From contig CANHWU010000006.1 of NCBI GenBank assembly GCA_947464415.1, positions 1 to 43,514 on the forward strand: DNA of 43,514 bases, given 5' to 3'. The position numbers and the translations under genes were made by a program. Positions 27,542 through 36,955 of the stretch are shown in pieces. The notes under the pieces were generated by a model. That model was not told where the DNA came from, did no database searches, and saw only the letters and a program-made list of their open reading frames with translations. Numbering within the stretch: position 1 is the stretch's first letter; each line of letters opens with the position of its first letter. The DNA is from Flavobacteriales bacterium (GTDB lineage Bacteria; Bacteroidota; Bacteroidia; Flavobacteriales_D; Sanyastnellaceae).

Positions 27542-28958
27542 TGCCTACCCCCACCTTACTTTTACATTTTATTTTCCCCCCTGACCATTCCACTAAAGTT
27601 TTTACTGTGGCTAAACCAAGCCCTGTTCCATTGCTTTTAGTGGTGAATCGAGGTTGAAATAGTTTGGCCATTATTTCAGTGTCAATACCTACTCCGTTGT
27701 CTTTTACAACAATATAAGTATTTTTTTTGAAATCTCTTATTTGGATATCAATTACACATGAAAGCAAATCATTTTGTGCTTGAATAGCATTCGTTATGAG
27801 ATTAGTGAAAATTCTTTCGATGTCAATAGGGTCTGTAAGGACGCCGTGTTTTAATTTTTGAGATTGAAAAAGAATTTGACAGTTGTCCGATCTAAATAAG
27901 TTCGCTACACCTTGAATTTTCTGGACTAAATCTACCCAGGTGAGTTGGTTTTTTTCTGTTTTTGAGAATTGAGCAAAGGCGGTGGCAATATTGGCTAATG
28001 AGTCAACTTGCTCTGTCATGGTTTGAATAAAGGCCTGCAAATGAGCTTTGAATTCTTCAGGTTTATTTTGGTCATATTGTCTTGACAAATGCTGAACGCG
28101 CAATCTCATGGGGGTGAGAGGATTTTTGATATCATGTGCGATCTGCTGCGCCATTTCTCTCCACGCACCTTCTCTTTCTCTTTCAGCTAATTGGTCTGCA
28201 CTGGTTTTGAGCGCCGAGAGCATTTTGTTGTATTCAAATACCAATTGTCCGATTTCGTCATTTCCTTCCCATTGAAGCTCTGTAAAGGATTGATTGAGAT
28301 CTGTTTTTTTAATTTTTTCGGCAATGGTTTTTAATGATTTAGTAATATATCGGGAAAGTAAGAAGGCGATGGAAGCACCTACGAGAAATAGTACGATATA
28401 GCTGCCAATGATCCCGATGAGAAAATCCTGAATATCCTTTGGGTCCTCCTCTAAATTAGAGTAGTCCATTGCGATGATTGCGATGGGTTGGTCATCCAAA
28501 TCTTTGAATAGCCAATAAGCCAGTGTGTAATTATTCAAAGGGTTTTGCTCCCAAACGCATTTTTTGCTACTACCCGATTGGATTTTTTGGAGAATATTTT
28601 TGGGAACTGATCCGGGGATTTTTAAGGAATCAAGGTAAGCACTGTTGTTACTGATAAGGTAGTTTCCTTGTAAGTCAAATAATCCGATGAACATATCATG
28701 CACGTCGGCTAGTTCACATATTTTATCACCGAATTTATAGGAAACACTGTCAGGATCCATGTGCCCACCTTCATGTTTTAGAAAGTAATCTAGGGATGCT
28801 CTAACAGACTTCTCTTTTCTTTCCAATCGCTGTTGATTGAAAATTTGATTTTGTTCGATGTCATTATAAATAGCGATGACGCCCGTTACAATAAAAGACA
28901 ACAGTAGAATGGCTAAAAGTGATAAGTAAATTCTGGTGCGCAGGCTAAACCGGTACAT
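27504..28958 (-). CDS. Sensor histidine kinase with HAMP domain (NtrY-like)
   Basis: TM 'IYLSLLAILLLSFIVTGVIAIYND', TM plus HAMP, 'WREMAQQIAHDIKNPLTPMRLRVQHL', 'NLITNAIQAQ', 'DNGVGIDTEIMAKLFQPRFTTKSNGTGLGLATVKTLVEWSGG'. Confidence 0.94.
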   Translation of the reverse strand: MYRFSLRTRIYLSLLAILLLSFIVTGVIAIYNDIEQNQIFNQQRLERKEKSVRASLDYFLKHEGGHMDPDSVSYKFGDKICELADVHDMFIGLFDLQGNYLISNNSAYLDSLKIPGSVPKNILQKIQSGSSKKCVWEQNPLNNYTLAYWLFKDLDDQPIAIIAMDYSNLEEDPKDIQDFLIGIIGSYIVLFLVGASIAFLLSRYITKSLKTIAEKIKKTDLNQSFTELQWEGNDEIGQLVFEYNKMLSALKTSADQLAEREREGAWREMAQQIAHDIKNPLTPMRLRVQHLSRQYDQNKPEEFKAHLQAFIQTMTEQVDSLANIATAFAQFSKTEKNQLTWVDLVQKIQGVANLFRSDNCQILFQSQKLKHGVLTDPIDIERIFTNLITNAIQAQNDLLSCVIDIQIRDFKKNTYIVVKDNGVGIDTEIMAKLFQPRFTTKSNGTGLGLATVKTLVEWSGGKIKCKSKVGVGTRMILQYPLPKE

Positions 28959-28978
28959 TTTGTAAAGTTAATGATTCC

Positions 28979-31510
28979 TCAATTACCTTCAGTAACCATG
29001 AATTTCAAGCCCTTTTGCGAATAATCTTTGCCCTGCACGCTGAGTATGTATTGAGCAGGATTAAGCGTGAGTCCGTCAATGGAAATTTGGTGGTTTCCCA
29101 TCACAAAGGTCAATTCTTTTTGAAAAGCGATTTGACCACTGGCAGTATAGATGTATAGTTGAATTTTCTCAGTCGATTGAGCGTGTACATTCAGCACAAG
29201 GCGTTCGCTTTTTTGTAGTGATGACATTTCAATCCAATTGGCCCCTGTTGTATTTAAATTATTTACCCCTACTAATGCATTGGAGTATAAACCGGTTTCC
29301 CAAATTCCTCTACCAAAGGTTCCTGCTCTCAACTTTCTTGAGGAGTATTGAATTTCTAGATCGGAAATGGCGGTGTTGGGTATTCCCGATCCAAAGTAAT
29401 TCCAATTCCCAATGGTGTCATTATATACAAAAACACCGAGGTCTGTTCCAATGTAGAGATCTCTTAACTCACTTTCCTCATCTATAATAGCGCAGCTCAC
29501 AGGGGTGTTCGGAAGGTTTTGGGTGAAGTTGGAAAATGTTGTACCATAATTGCTACTATAACGCACTTTGTTCCCGGATTGATAGCCGTTTATCGTCACC
29601 CAAATCTTGGAAGGTTGATCTGGGTGAACCACAATGGAAGTAATATTTCCACTGTTAGGACCTTGCAGATAGGCATTATGACTTTCCCATGTATTACCTC
29701 CATCGAGAGTGGTGTACACTTTGTTTTTGAATGAGGCATAAATAATATTAGGGTCGGATGGAGCAATGGCAATGGCGGTTATTTTATTTTCTGGAGCGCC
29801 TGTGAGATTGTTTGAAATTTGTGTCCATGTATTGCCGCGATTGTGAGAAATGAAAACATCTTCATATCCTGCCACAATCGTTGAGGGTTCATAAGGATCG
29901 AGTACATAGGGTGTTACCCATCCACCCCCCGATGTTTGAGAGGGGGTAATTTCTTGATAAGTGTGGTTGTTCCATTGATCATCGCTCCTGTAAAGTGTCC
30001 CATAGGTGTAGGTGGTGTAGATGGTTTGGCCATCTTGAGGATCGATGGCCACTTCCATTGCATCACCTCCATTGGTGGCCGCCCACTGATTCGGAGCGAT
30101 TCTTTTTCTACCACCATTGTCTTGCGTTCCCCCCGTCATAAATGTCTCGTCATTTTGAGAAACGGCAATTCGGTAGAATTGGGTGATGACAAGTCCATTG
30201 GAGAGATCTAACCATTGGTCGTTGGTTTCATTGTATTTGTATAAACCACCGTCATTGCAGAAAAAGATTTCATGGGTAATAGGATGATGGGCGATAAATC
30301 TTTGGTCGGCATGCACAGTTGGATATTCTGCTACATCATACCACATAGATTGTTGGTTCCAATCCTCACCACCATTGATAGATTGGTAAGCATTGATGCC
30401 ACCGCAATATATTTTTTGAGCATCGTTGGGGGAGCAATACAATACCCAATCTTCAGGAACTTCAGAGAGTAATTGCCAATTAAAAAGTGAATCTTGTGAA
30501 AGGTGAAATTGTCCAATGCCATTAACACGATGTATCAATGCGATTTGCTCGGGATTGGCCGGGGTAACCGCTATAATATTGGAGGCATATGGCTCATTGA
30601 AATCCGTGATTTGCTGCCATGAAATACCGTTGTCATAAGATACAAAAACTTCAGAACTTCCCCAATAATCGTCTCTACAAGTATATACAACATGACTGTT
30701 GTGTTTTATGACAATGTCATTATGATAACCAGAATGAGCCAATGTCCAGGTTTCTCCACCATCCTCAGATTTATATAGACCATTGCTTTGCGCACTCCAA
30801 ATTCTTTGTGGTTGGAGTGGATCCATCACTAGTTTAAGAAAAGCGTCTTGGTTGGTAAAATCGGTGGATTGTGCAGTGGGGTTCCAGGTGATCCCTCCAT
30901 CGGTGGAGAGATAAATTCCGAGTCCGTAATTCCACCAACCTTGATGGTCGCCAATGGTAATGAAAATAGAATCTGGATGATGTGGGTGAATGGCGATGTT
31001 GCCGACGCTGACATAAGGTAAAGAATCTCCAAGGGCAGCCCAAGTGCTTCCTCCATCTGTGGTTTTCCAAATTCCCCCGATAGGAGCCCCAACATAAAAA
31101 GTGTTGATGTCTGTGGGATGGAAGGCAACGGAAGTTAATCTTCCCATACCGTTGTATCCACCATCTGCAACTGTTTGGCTGATGTTGGTCCAAACCTGAT
31201 TGAGATTCTGTGATCTTGTTTGAAATTGAAGAGACTTGTAGATCTGATTTTGTTCAATCAAATCCGGAAAATCCCCTATCTCTGTAATGCGTCCTTGCCA
31301 ATACCATTGCCATCTATTGAATCTTTTGATTTCTTTGTCAATACGCGAGGTATCTCTTTGGTCTTTATCATTTTGAAAATATTGTTGTGACAGGTCAACG
31401 ATTTGTTGGTATCGCAGAGGATAAGACTCTTTGAGTTCCCATCTTTTGTTTTGTGCAAAAATATTTTGAGTAAAAATGAGACACAAGTAAGCTAGCACCG
31501 ATGATTTCAT
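28979..31510 (-). CDS. Secreted BNR/sortilin (VPS10)-like beta-propeller protein with T9SS type A C-terminal domain
   Basis: Repeated 'TDGGxTWxxxxxxLPYVSVGNIAIHPHHPDSIFITIGD', 'LYKSEDGGETWTLAHSG', 'VFISHNRGNTWTQISNN', 'TTLDGGNTWESHN'; signal 'SVLAYLCLIFTQNIFAQ'; C-terminal 'VLNVHAQSTEKIQLYIYTASGQIAFQKELTFVMGNHQISIDGLTLNPAQYILSVQ'. Confidence 0.9.
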   Translation of the reverse strand: MKSSVLAYLCLIFTQNIFAQNKRWELKESYPLRYQQIVDLSQQYFQNDKDQRDTSRIDKEIKRFNRWQWYWQGRITEIGDFPDLIEQNQIYKSLQFQTRSQNLNQVWTNISQTVADGGYNGMGRLTSVAFHPTDINTFYVGAPIGGIWKTTDGGSTWAALGDSLPYVSVGNIAIHPHHPDSIFITIGDHQGWWNYGLGIYLSTDGGITWNPTAQSTDFTNQDAFLKLVMDPLQPQRIWSAQSNGLYKSEDGGETWTLAHSGYHNDIVIKHNSHVVYTCRDDYWGSSEVFVSYDNGISWQQITDFNEPYASNIIAVTPANPEQIALIHRVNGIGQFHLSQDSLFNWQLLSEVPEDWVLYCSPNDAQKIYCGGINAYQSINGGEDWNQQSMWYDVAEYPTVHADQRFIAHHPITHEIFFCNDGGLYKYNETNDQWLDLSNGLVITQFYRIAVSQNDETFMTGGTQDNGGRKRIAPNQWAATNGGDAMEVAIDPQDGQTIYTTYTYGTLYRSDDQWNNHTYQEITPSQTSGGGWVTPYVLDPYEPSTIVAGYEDVFISHNRGNTWTQISNNLTGAPENKITAIAIAPSDPNIIYASFKNKVYTTLDGGNTWESHNAYLQGPNSGNITSIVVHPDQPSKIWVTINGYQSGNKVRYSSNYGTTFSNFTQNLPNTPVSCAIIDEESELRDLYIGTDLGVFVYNDTIGNWNYFGSGIPNTAISDLEIQYSSRKLRAGTFGRGIWETGLYSNALVGVNNLNTTGANWIEMSSLQKSERLVLNVHAQSTEKIQLYIYTASGQIAFQKELTFVMGNHQISIDGLTLNPAQYILSVQGKDYSQKGLKFMVTEGN

Positions 31511-31543
31511 CAGGCTAAGATACGTTGAGATTCAATGAACGAA

Positions 31544-33067
31544 TTATCCCGCCCAATTTTCTCTATCTAAGGAGCGGTATTGAATGGCCTCAGAAATGTG
31601 TTGTACTTGGATGTCAACTGATTTTTCGATGTCGGCGATGGTTCGGGCGACACGGATGATTCTATCGAATGAACGAGCGGATAGTTTGAGTTTTTCCATG
31701 GCCATTTTTAGTATTTGTTGCGATGAGTGGTTGAGTGGAGCGTGTTTTTTGAGTTGGGCGGAAGAGAGTGTTGCATTGAGAGAGTTTGCCCTGTGCATTT
31801 GGATTTTTCTAGCTTCGAGTACTTGTTGTCTTATATCACTACTGCTTTCTGTGGTTTGGTGGGAGGACAATTCTTCAAATGCTACAGGGGTAACTTCCAC
31901 ATGTAGATCGATTCTATCCAGCAAGGGACCGCTGATTTTGTTCAGGTATTTCTGCACAGTTCCAGGTCCACACACGCATGATTTAGTAGGGTGGTTATAA
32001 TATCCACACGGACATGGATTCATAGAAGCCACGAGAATGAAGCTAGCTGGAAAGTCAATGGAGAAGCGACTCCTTGAAATGGTTACTACACGATCTTCTA
32101 AAGGTTGTCGCAGCACTTCGAGCACGACTCTTTTGAATTCAGGTAGTTCGTCTAAAAAAAGAACTCCATGATGAGCGAGAGATATTTCGCCTGGTTGAGG
32201 AAAGCTTCCCCCGCCGACGAGAGCGACGTCGCTGATAGTGTGATGCGGGCCTCTGAAGGGCCGTTCAACAATCAATCCATTACGAGTACGCAGCTTACCG
32301 GCGACGCTGTGAATCTTGGTAGTCTCCAAAGCTTCTTGCACAGTCAGCGGAGGAAGAATTCCGGGGAGGCGCTTGGCTAGCATGGTCTTTCCTGCGCCTG
32401 GTGGGCCCACGAGGATAATATTGTGTCCTCCTGCGGCCGCTATGAGGAAAGCCCTTTTGGTGTGTATTTGTCCTTTGACATCCGCAAAGTCATTGCTGTT
32501 TTCAGCATTGAAGGCGGCAATTTTTTGTTCTAAAGAACAACGAAGGGGTTGTAATTTTTCAAGTCCTAAGAAGTGATTGACAATATTTTTGAGGTGTTCC
32601 ACAGGCAGCACTTCAATACCTTCAACAATGGCGGCTTCTTCGGCATTTTCAGCAGGAAGAATAATACCTTTCTTTTTTTCTTTTTTGGCTTGCAGCGCCA
32701 TGGCCAATGCGCCCTTGATAGGTCGGATAGTGCCATCCAGCGATAATTCACCCATGATGATGTAGTCCTCTATGGGAGTGGAGGGAATTTGCTCCGTCCC
32801 TGCTAGAAGAGCCAACGCCACGGGTAAGTCATAGGCGGCTCCTTCCTTTTTGACATCTGCAGGAGCCATATTGATCGTGATATTTCGTACTACATTTTTA
32901 AGTCCGGCACTGGCTATAGCGGCGCGAATTCTTTGCATAGATTCTTTTACTGCAGTGTCAGGAAGTCCTACCATCATGAGTTGGGCGCCTCTATCCACAT
33001 GAACTTCTATGGTAATGGTGTTGGCATCAATTCCAAAAACCGCGCTTCCAAAAGTTTTTACTAACAT
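31544..33067 (-). CDS. YifB/ComM-family Mg-chelatase-like AAA+ ATPase
   Basis: 'MLVKTFGSAVFGIDANTITIEVHVDRGAQLMMVGLPDTAVKESMQRIRAAI', Walker A 'LVGPPGAGKTMLAKRLPGILPP', 'LVASMNPCPCGYYNHPTKSCVCGPGTVQKYLNKISGPLLDRIDLHVEV'. Confidence 0.97.
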   Translation of the reverse strand: MLVKTFGSAVFGIDANTITIEVHVDRGAQLMMVGLPDTAVKESMQRIRAAIASAGLKNVVRNITINMAPADVKKEGAAYDLPVALALLAGTEQIPSTPIEDYIIMGELSLDGTIRPIKGALAMALQAKKEKKKGIILPAENAEEAAIVEGIEVLPVEHLKNIVNHFLGLEKLQPLRCSLEQKIAAFNAENSNDFADVKGQIHTKRAFLIAAAGGHNIILVGPPGAGKTMLAKRLPGILPPLTVQEALETTKIHSVAGKLRTRNGLIVERPFRGPHHTISDVALVGGGSFPQPGEISLAHHGVLFLDELPEFKRVVLEVLRQPLEDRVVTISRSRFSIDFPASFILVASMNPCPCGYYNHPTKSCVCGPGTVQKYLNKISGPLLDRIDLHVEVTPVAFEELSSHQTTESSSDIRQQVLEARKIQMHRANSLNATLSSAQLKKHAPLNHSSQQILKMAMEKLKLSARSFDRIIRVARTIADIEKSVDIQVQHISEAIQYRSLDRENWAG

Positions 33068-33167
33068 GCCGCAAAGGGAGTGATCTTTGCTTTTAGTTAC
33101 AAGAAAAGGTTATGCGCATAATCACTAGACTTCCAATGTTACGCGAGAAAAAGTCCTATAACAAAAA

Positions 33168-33773
33168 TTAATCTACACCCAATTTCATGAGTAAATCCAC
33201 CATGTTGTGGGCTTTGAATTTTTTGAGCATGTTTTGGCGATGCGATTTGATGGTGAGTTCTGATAGGATGAGAGTTTCTGCAATCTCTCTTGTGGTCTTT
33301 CCTTTTTTAATTAGCTCTAAAATCTCTTTTTCTCTTTTTGTCAGTAAAATTTTATTAGGGATTTCATTTGTTTTTTCCCATTGAATGTTAGGATCGAAGT
33401 ATTTTTTGTTAAAGCAAATATCTTTGACCGCTTGCAGAATAACTCGGCTTCCACTGTTTTTCAAAACATAGCTTTCAAATGGGAAATCATTATATGAAAT
33501 CTGAATTTCCCAAGGTTGAAACATACTGAGAAGTATGATTCCTGTTGTGTGATGATCTTTTTTGTATTGTAATAAATAAGGAAGGCTAATATCCTCTCCG
33601 ATTTTAATATCAGCAATGATAATGTCAACGGGTTGGTGATAAATGTAATGAATGAAATCAGAAATGTTTTTGAAATGAGCTGAAATTTCAATTTTGGAGT
33701 TGTCTTTTAAAATATTAAGAACACCATCTGTAAAAAGTGGGTGATCTTCCAGTACAACAATTTTCTTTTTCAT
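33168..33773 (-). CDS. LuxR/NarL-family response regulator
   Basis: 'KKKIVVLEDHPLFTDGVLNIL', 'DIIIADIKIGEDISLPYLLQYKK', HTH 'LLTKREKEILELIKKGKTTREIAETLILSELTIKSHRQNMLKKFKAHNMVDLLMKLG'. In-frame ATG at 33773 or 33782. Confidence 0.92.
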   Translation of the reverse strand: MKKKIVVLEDHPLFTDGVLNILKDNSKIEISAHFKNISDFIHYIYHQPVDIIIADIKIGEDISLPYLLQYKKDHHTTGIILLSMFQPWEIQISYNDFPFESYVLKNSGSRVILQAVKDICFNKKYFDPNIQWEKTNEIPNKILLTKREKEILELIKKGKTTREIAETLILSELTIKSHRQNMLKKFKAHNMVDLLMKLGVD

Positions 33774-33774
33774 G

Positions 33775-35640
33775 TTAGTCATTAGGTATTTGAATATTTA
33801 CAGTTGTTCCTTCATGGATAACAGATTGTATAATGAGATTTCCGCCAGATAGTTGAATGATTTTTTGAAGTTGATTCAGCCCCAAGCCCAGTGTAGTATT
33901 TTGAACATCAAATCCTTTTCCATCATCCTCTACAACCAGCTCAATTTGATTGTTGTCATGAAGAAATAATTGAAGAATGATGTTTTTTGATGCGGAATGT
34001 TTGATGCTGTTCTGTGTCAGCTCATGGATGATTTGGAGAATAATGATAGATTTTTTAAGTTGTATCAAATGACAATTTCCTTCGTGATCAAATTGAATAT
34101 ACATTTTTCCGGAGTCATTTATGTCCATTACATAATGCTCTATACTTTGTATGAGACCAAATTGTTGAATCATTGTGGGCGATAATTGATGAGATGTTCT
34201 TCTTATATCATCGGCTATTTTCCCGGTTCTTTCTACAATTTTTTGCCATTCATCTTTGTTGTCTGATGCAGTTTGCTGATCCGTAAGTTTTTCGATATGC
34301 AGTCGTAAAGCGGATATTTCTGCTCCAATGTTATCATGCAGAAATTGGCTGATTCTAGATAGATCACTTTCTTTCATTTCTGTGATTTTATCAGCAAGCT
34401 CCTTGTCTTTATTTTGCATTTCAATAAGTAAAGCATTGGATCTTCCTTGGAATTGAATGAATTTTTGAGCTACCACGGCTCCCATGAGCATACAGTCTAT
34501 GGCATAGCAAATAGGCAAGAAATGAACCCAGTACATGCGGTCAGGAAGAAATCCAATGTGATGTAAATGATTGACAATGTGAGTCAGAATAAATATAAAA
34601 AGTGAAACAGTAAATATTCCACTAAACTCTACGCGTTTATAAAAGGCAAATCCGCTCATTATAAAAAGGAGACTGATGGTAATGATCTGATTGAAATATG
34701 CGATGCTAAGGATGGTATATTTTATATTGGAGAACATGATAATTTGGTAAAAAGGAGCGATGGCAACAATGAAAAGGATGCTGTAGAGATTAAAGTATTG
34801 AGCAATTTTAAAAAGCCATGGAATGAATTTTTTTATGTTCATGATTTGAATAAAAAACAGCATGTAAAGCGGGGCAGTACAAGCCATGGCAATGGGTCGA
34901 AAGGCATCAGTTTTGTAGGCCGTTTTAAACGAAAGTAATGGTTGAAGCATACCAAAGTCGGCCACGATATAAACCAAAACGAAAAACAAGAATAGACTGT
35001 AGTAAACATACATACTCTCTTTAACTTGAATGGCAAGTAACAAGTTGATGAGGAATATAGCGCCGACAATTCCGAGTATCCACCCAAAAAGTTGATTGTA
35101 TTGTTGTGTCCAAGATTGCATTTCTTGATTAGAAATTAGATGAACTGTGGCGAGGAGCTGTTCATTTCGTTTGTCGACGAGAAGCACCAAAAATACGGAG
35201 TCAGTGTTGAATGGTGGGGTTGAAAAGAAATATTGAGGATACATGAAATCTCTTTGATTGAAGGCAAAATCATCGCCTGTGATATTTGAGGAATCCAAAC
35301 AATTGAAATGCTGATCAAACCACCAGCATCGAACTCGATTGATGTGCGGATTGGGTAATGCAATGAAATCACCTGCATGAATCGCTTGGGACGAGAATGG
35401 AATTTTAACCCAATATTGAAAGGGTTGGTTGTCCAATGTATCGGGAAGTTGAGATTGAAACCGTGTCCAGATATGTTGAATAAGATGAGAAGAGGTGTAG
35501 TAGTGAGAGGAGTCTTCGAAAAATTGAGAGCCCAATGGAAAAATTTGTTTTTGAAAATGGGAGTAAAATTGAAGCTGATGCTTTTCCGTCCTTCCCAACA
35601 AAGAAATGATACAAAGAGATATGACGAGCCATTGTTTGAT
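33775..35640 (-). CDS. 7TMR-DISM-type sensor histidine kinase (HisKA_3-like plus HATPase); canonical start codon missing
   Basis: 'YWVKIPFSSQAIHAGDFIALPNPHINRVRCWWFDQ' (7TMR-DISMED2-like), seven hydrophobic segments, 'SRISQFLHDNIGAEISALRLHIEKL', 'ELTQNSIKHSASKNIILQL', 'VEDDGKGFDVQNTTLGLGLNQLQKI'. The track starts at TTG 35601, but in-frame upstream codons encode a signal-peptide-like IKQWLVISLCIISLLGR beginning at ATC 35640, with no ATG/GTG/TTG before the in-frame TAG at 35652. Confidence 0.85.
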   Translation of the reverse strand: MKQWLVISLCIISLLGRTEKHQLQFYSHFQKQIFPLGSQFFEDSSHYYTSSHLIQHIWTRFQSQLPDTLDNQPFQYWVKIPFSSQAIHAGDFIALPNPHINRVRCWWFDQHFNCLDSSNITGDDFAFNQRDFMYPQYFFSTPPFNTDSVFLVLLVDKRNEQLLATVHLISNQEMQSWTQQYNQLFGWILGIVGAIFLINLLLAIQVKESMYVYYSLFLFFVLVYIVADFGMLQPLLSFKTAYKTDAFRPIAMACTAPLYMLFFIQIMNIKKFIPWLFKIAQYFNLYSILFIVAIAPFYQIIMFSNIKYTILSIAYFNQIITISLLFIMSGFAFYKRVEFSGIFTVSLFIFILTHIVNHLHHIGFLPDRMYWVHFLPICYAIDCMLMGAVVAQKFIQFQGRSNALLIEMQNKDKELADKITEMKESDLSRISQFLHDNIGAEISALRLHIEKLTDQQTASDNKDEWQKIVERTGKIADDIRRTSHQLSPTMIQQFGLIQSIEHYVMDINDSGKMYIQFDHEGNCHLIQLKKSIIILQIIHELTQNSIKHSASKNIILQLFLHDNNQIELVVEDDGKGFDVQNTTLGLGLNQLQKIIQLSGGNLIIQSVIHEGTTVNIQIPND

Positions 35641-35684
35641 GAAGCAAAGCTATTGAATGTCCTGAATGGGTGATGGATTTATCC

Positions 35685-35757
35685 TACTCCAAAAGGAGTA
35701 ATTTTTCACCGTGAAAAATCATAGTATATCCACATAAAAATTACTCCTTTAGGAGTA
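35685..35757. repeat. Nested palindromic, REPIN-like element (two inverted hairpin arms)
   Basis: Left arm TACTCCAAAAGGAGTAATTTTT (35685-35706) and right arm AAAAATTACTCCTTTAGGAGTA (35736-35757) are reverse complements with one mismatch in 22. Each arm is itself a hairpin (TACTCC-AAAA-GGAGTA; TACTCC-TTTA-GGAGTA). A further 9-bp palindrome ATTTTTCAC-C-GTGAAAAAT sits at 35701-35719. Confidence 0.85.
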
Positions 35758-35802
35758 TTGCGTAGCGAATTTTCAAACAATAAGTTTACAAAAAAAATTA
35801 AT

Positions 35803-36936
35803 ATGAGAATTTCATCGATTTCAAAAGTATTAGCATGGGTGGTTGGTATGATCACCACCATGAGTGTTCAGGCCACCGTTTGGACCGTGAGCAACGATCC
35901 TAACCGTCCTGCGCAGTATTCCACTCTTCAAGCAGCCGTTGACGCCGCCTCACCTAATGATACCTTATTGGTGACTGGTTCTGGAACCAGTTATTATCCC
36001 GGAGCAACAATTGTAAAGCCTTTGGTTATTTTTGGAGAGGGGATAGAATCTGGTGGGGCCTTTCCAATGACGGATTTATATGCTATCACTTTCGGAAGAT
36101 TTAACAACTCATTGTCTGCGAGTGGATCGAGAATTTATGGTTGCAAGATATATTATTTCAATATCACTTCAACCTTTTCTGGATCAAGCAATACTCAACA
36201 AACCAATAATGATTTTATTTTAGAACGATGTTTTTTCAATTATGTCACTCTAACTGCGAATTGGAATCTGAGTAATGTGACGTTTAGAAACTGTTTATTC
36301 AAAGAGCAGGGAAATCTTACACTTAGCGGATATTCATGGACGGGTTACTCGGACCCTGTATTAGGACCTTTTTCTAATATTATCGTGACCAATTGTTTAT
36401 TCAGCGGTTCTTATGCAGGAATAACAGGATCAGGATCTTTGGATTTTAATGGAAACTTGGTTGTAAGAAACTGTGTATTCATGAATAATCCCTACTATTC
36501 TTTGAATTCATTGCAAGAGGCTGTTTTTGAAAATAATATTTGGTATAAGTCTGAATTGAAGGAAGCAGGACAGAATAATGTAATCAACTGCACATTTAAT
36601 AATAATCTCTCCTATTTGTGTAATGTGAATACCCTGCCACCAACGGGCAACATCGGGAGTGGTAATATTGTGAACCAAAATCCATTGTTTAATTCCTACC
36701 CAGCGTTGGGTGCAGATTTTGCGTGGTCCCAGAATTACGGGCTTTCACCAGGATCCCCTGCCCTCGGCACAGGAACCAACGGAACGGACATCGGCATCAA
36801 CAGTGGAAACTCCCCTGTTACGCAGTTATATAAATACGCAAAAATCCCGGCAGTGACGTCATTGACTATCCCTGTTTCCTCTGTCCCTGTGGGGGGTACT
36901 TTGCAAATTAATATCCAGGCGGTAAGCCGGGATTAA
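35803..36936 (+). CDS. Secreted right-handed parallel beta-helix repeat protein
   Basis: In-frame ATG at 35803: MRISSISKVLAWVVGMITTMSVQATVWTVSNDPNRPAQYSTLQAAVDAASPNDTLLVTGS; repeated 'FILERCFFNYVTL', 'NVTFRNCLFKE', 'IIVTNCLFSG', 'NLVVRNCVFMNN' rungs. Confidence 0.87.
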   Translation: MRISSISKVLAWVVGMITTMSVQATVWTVSNDPNRPAQYSTLQAAVDAASPNDTLLVTGSGTSYYPGATIVKPLVIFGEGIESGGAFPMTDLYAITFGRFNNSLSASGSRIYGCKIYYFNITSTFSGSSNTQQTNNDFILERCFFNYVTLTANWNLSNVTFRNCLFKEQGNLTLSGYSWTGYSDPVLGPFSNIIVTNCLFSGSYAGITGSGSLDFNGNLVVRNCVFMNNPYYSLNSLQEAVFENNIWYKSELKEAGQNNVINCTFNNNLSYLCNVNTLPPTGNIGSGNIVNQNPLFNSYPALGADFAWSQNYGLSPGSPALGTGTNGTDIGINSGNSPVTQLYKYAKIPAVTSLTIPVSSVPVGGTLQINIQAVSRD

Positions 36937-36955
36937 TTTTTGATTCTGTAAAAAA

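Noticed and set aside
35405-35647. 80-aa ORF starting at a GTG/TTG-type codon upstream of the kinase, with an ATG-MARHISLYHFF frame
   Set aside because: Overlaps the kinase in another frame; the kinase frame itself encodes the signal peptide, so this is probably a shadow rather than the true N-terminus.
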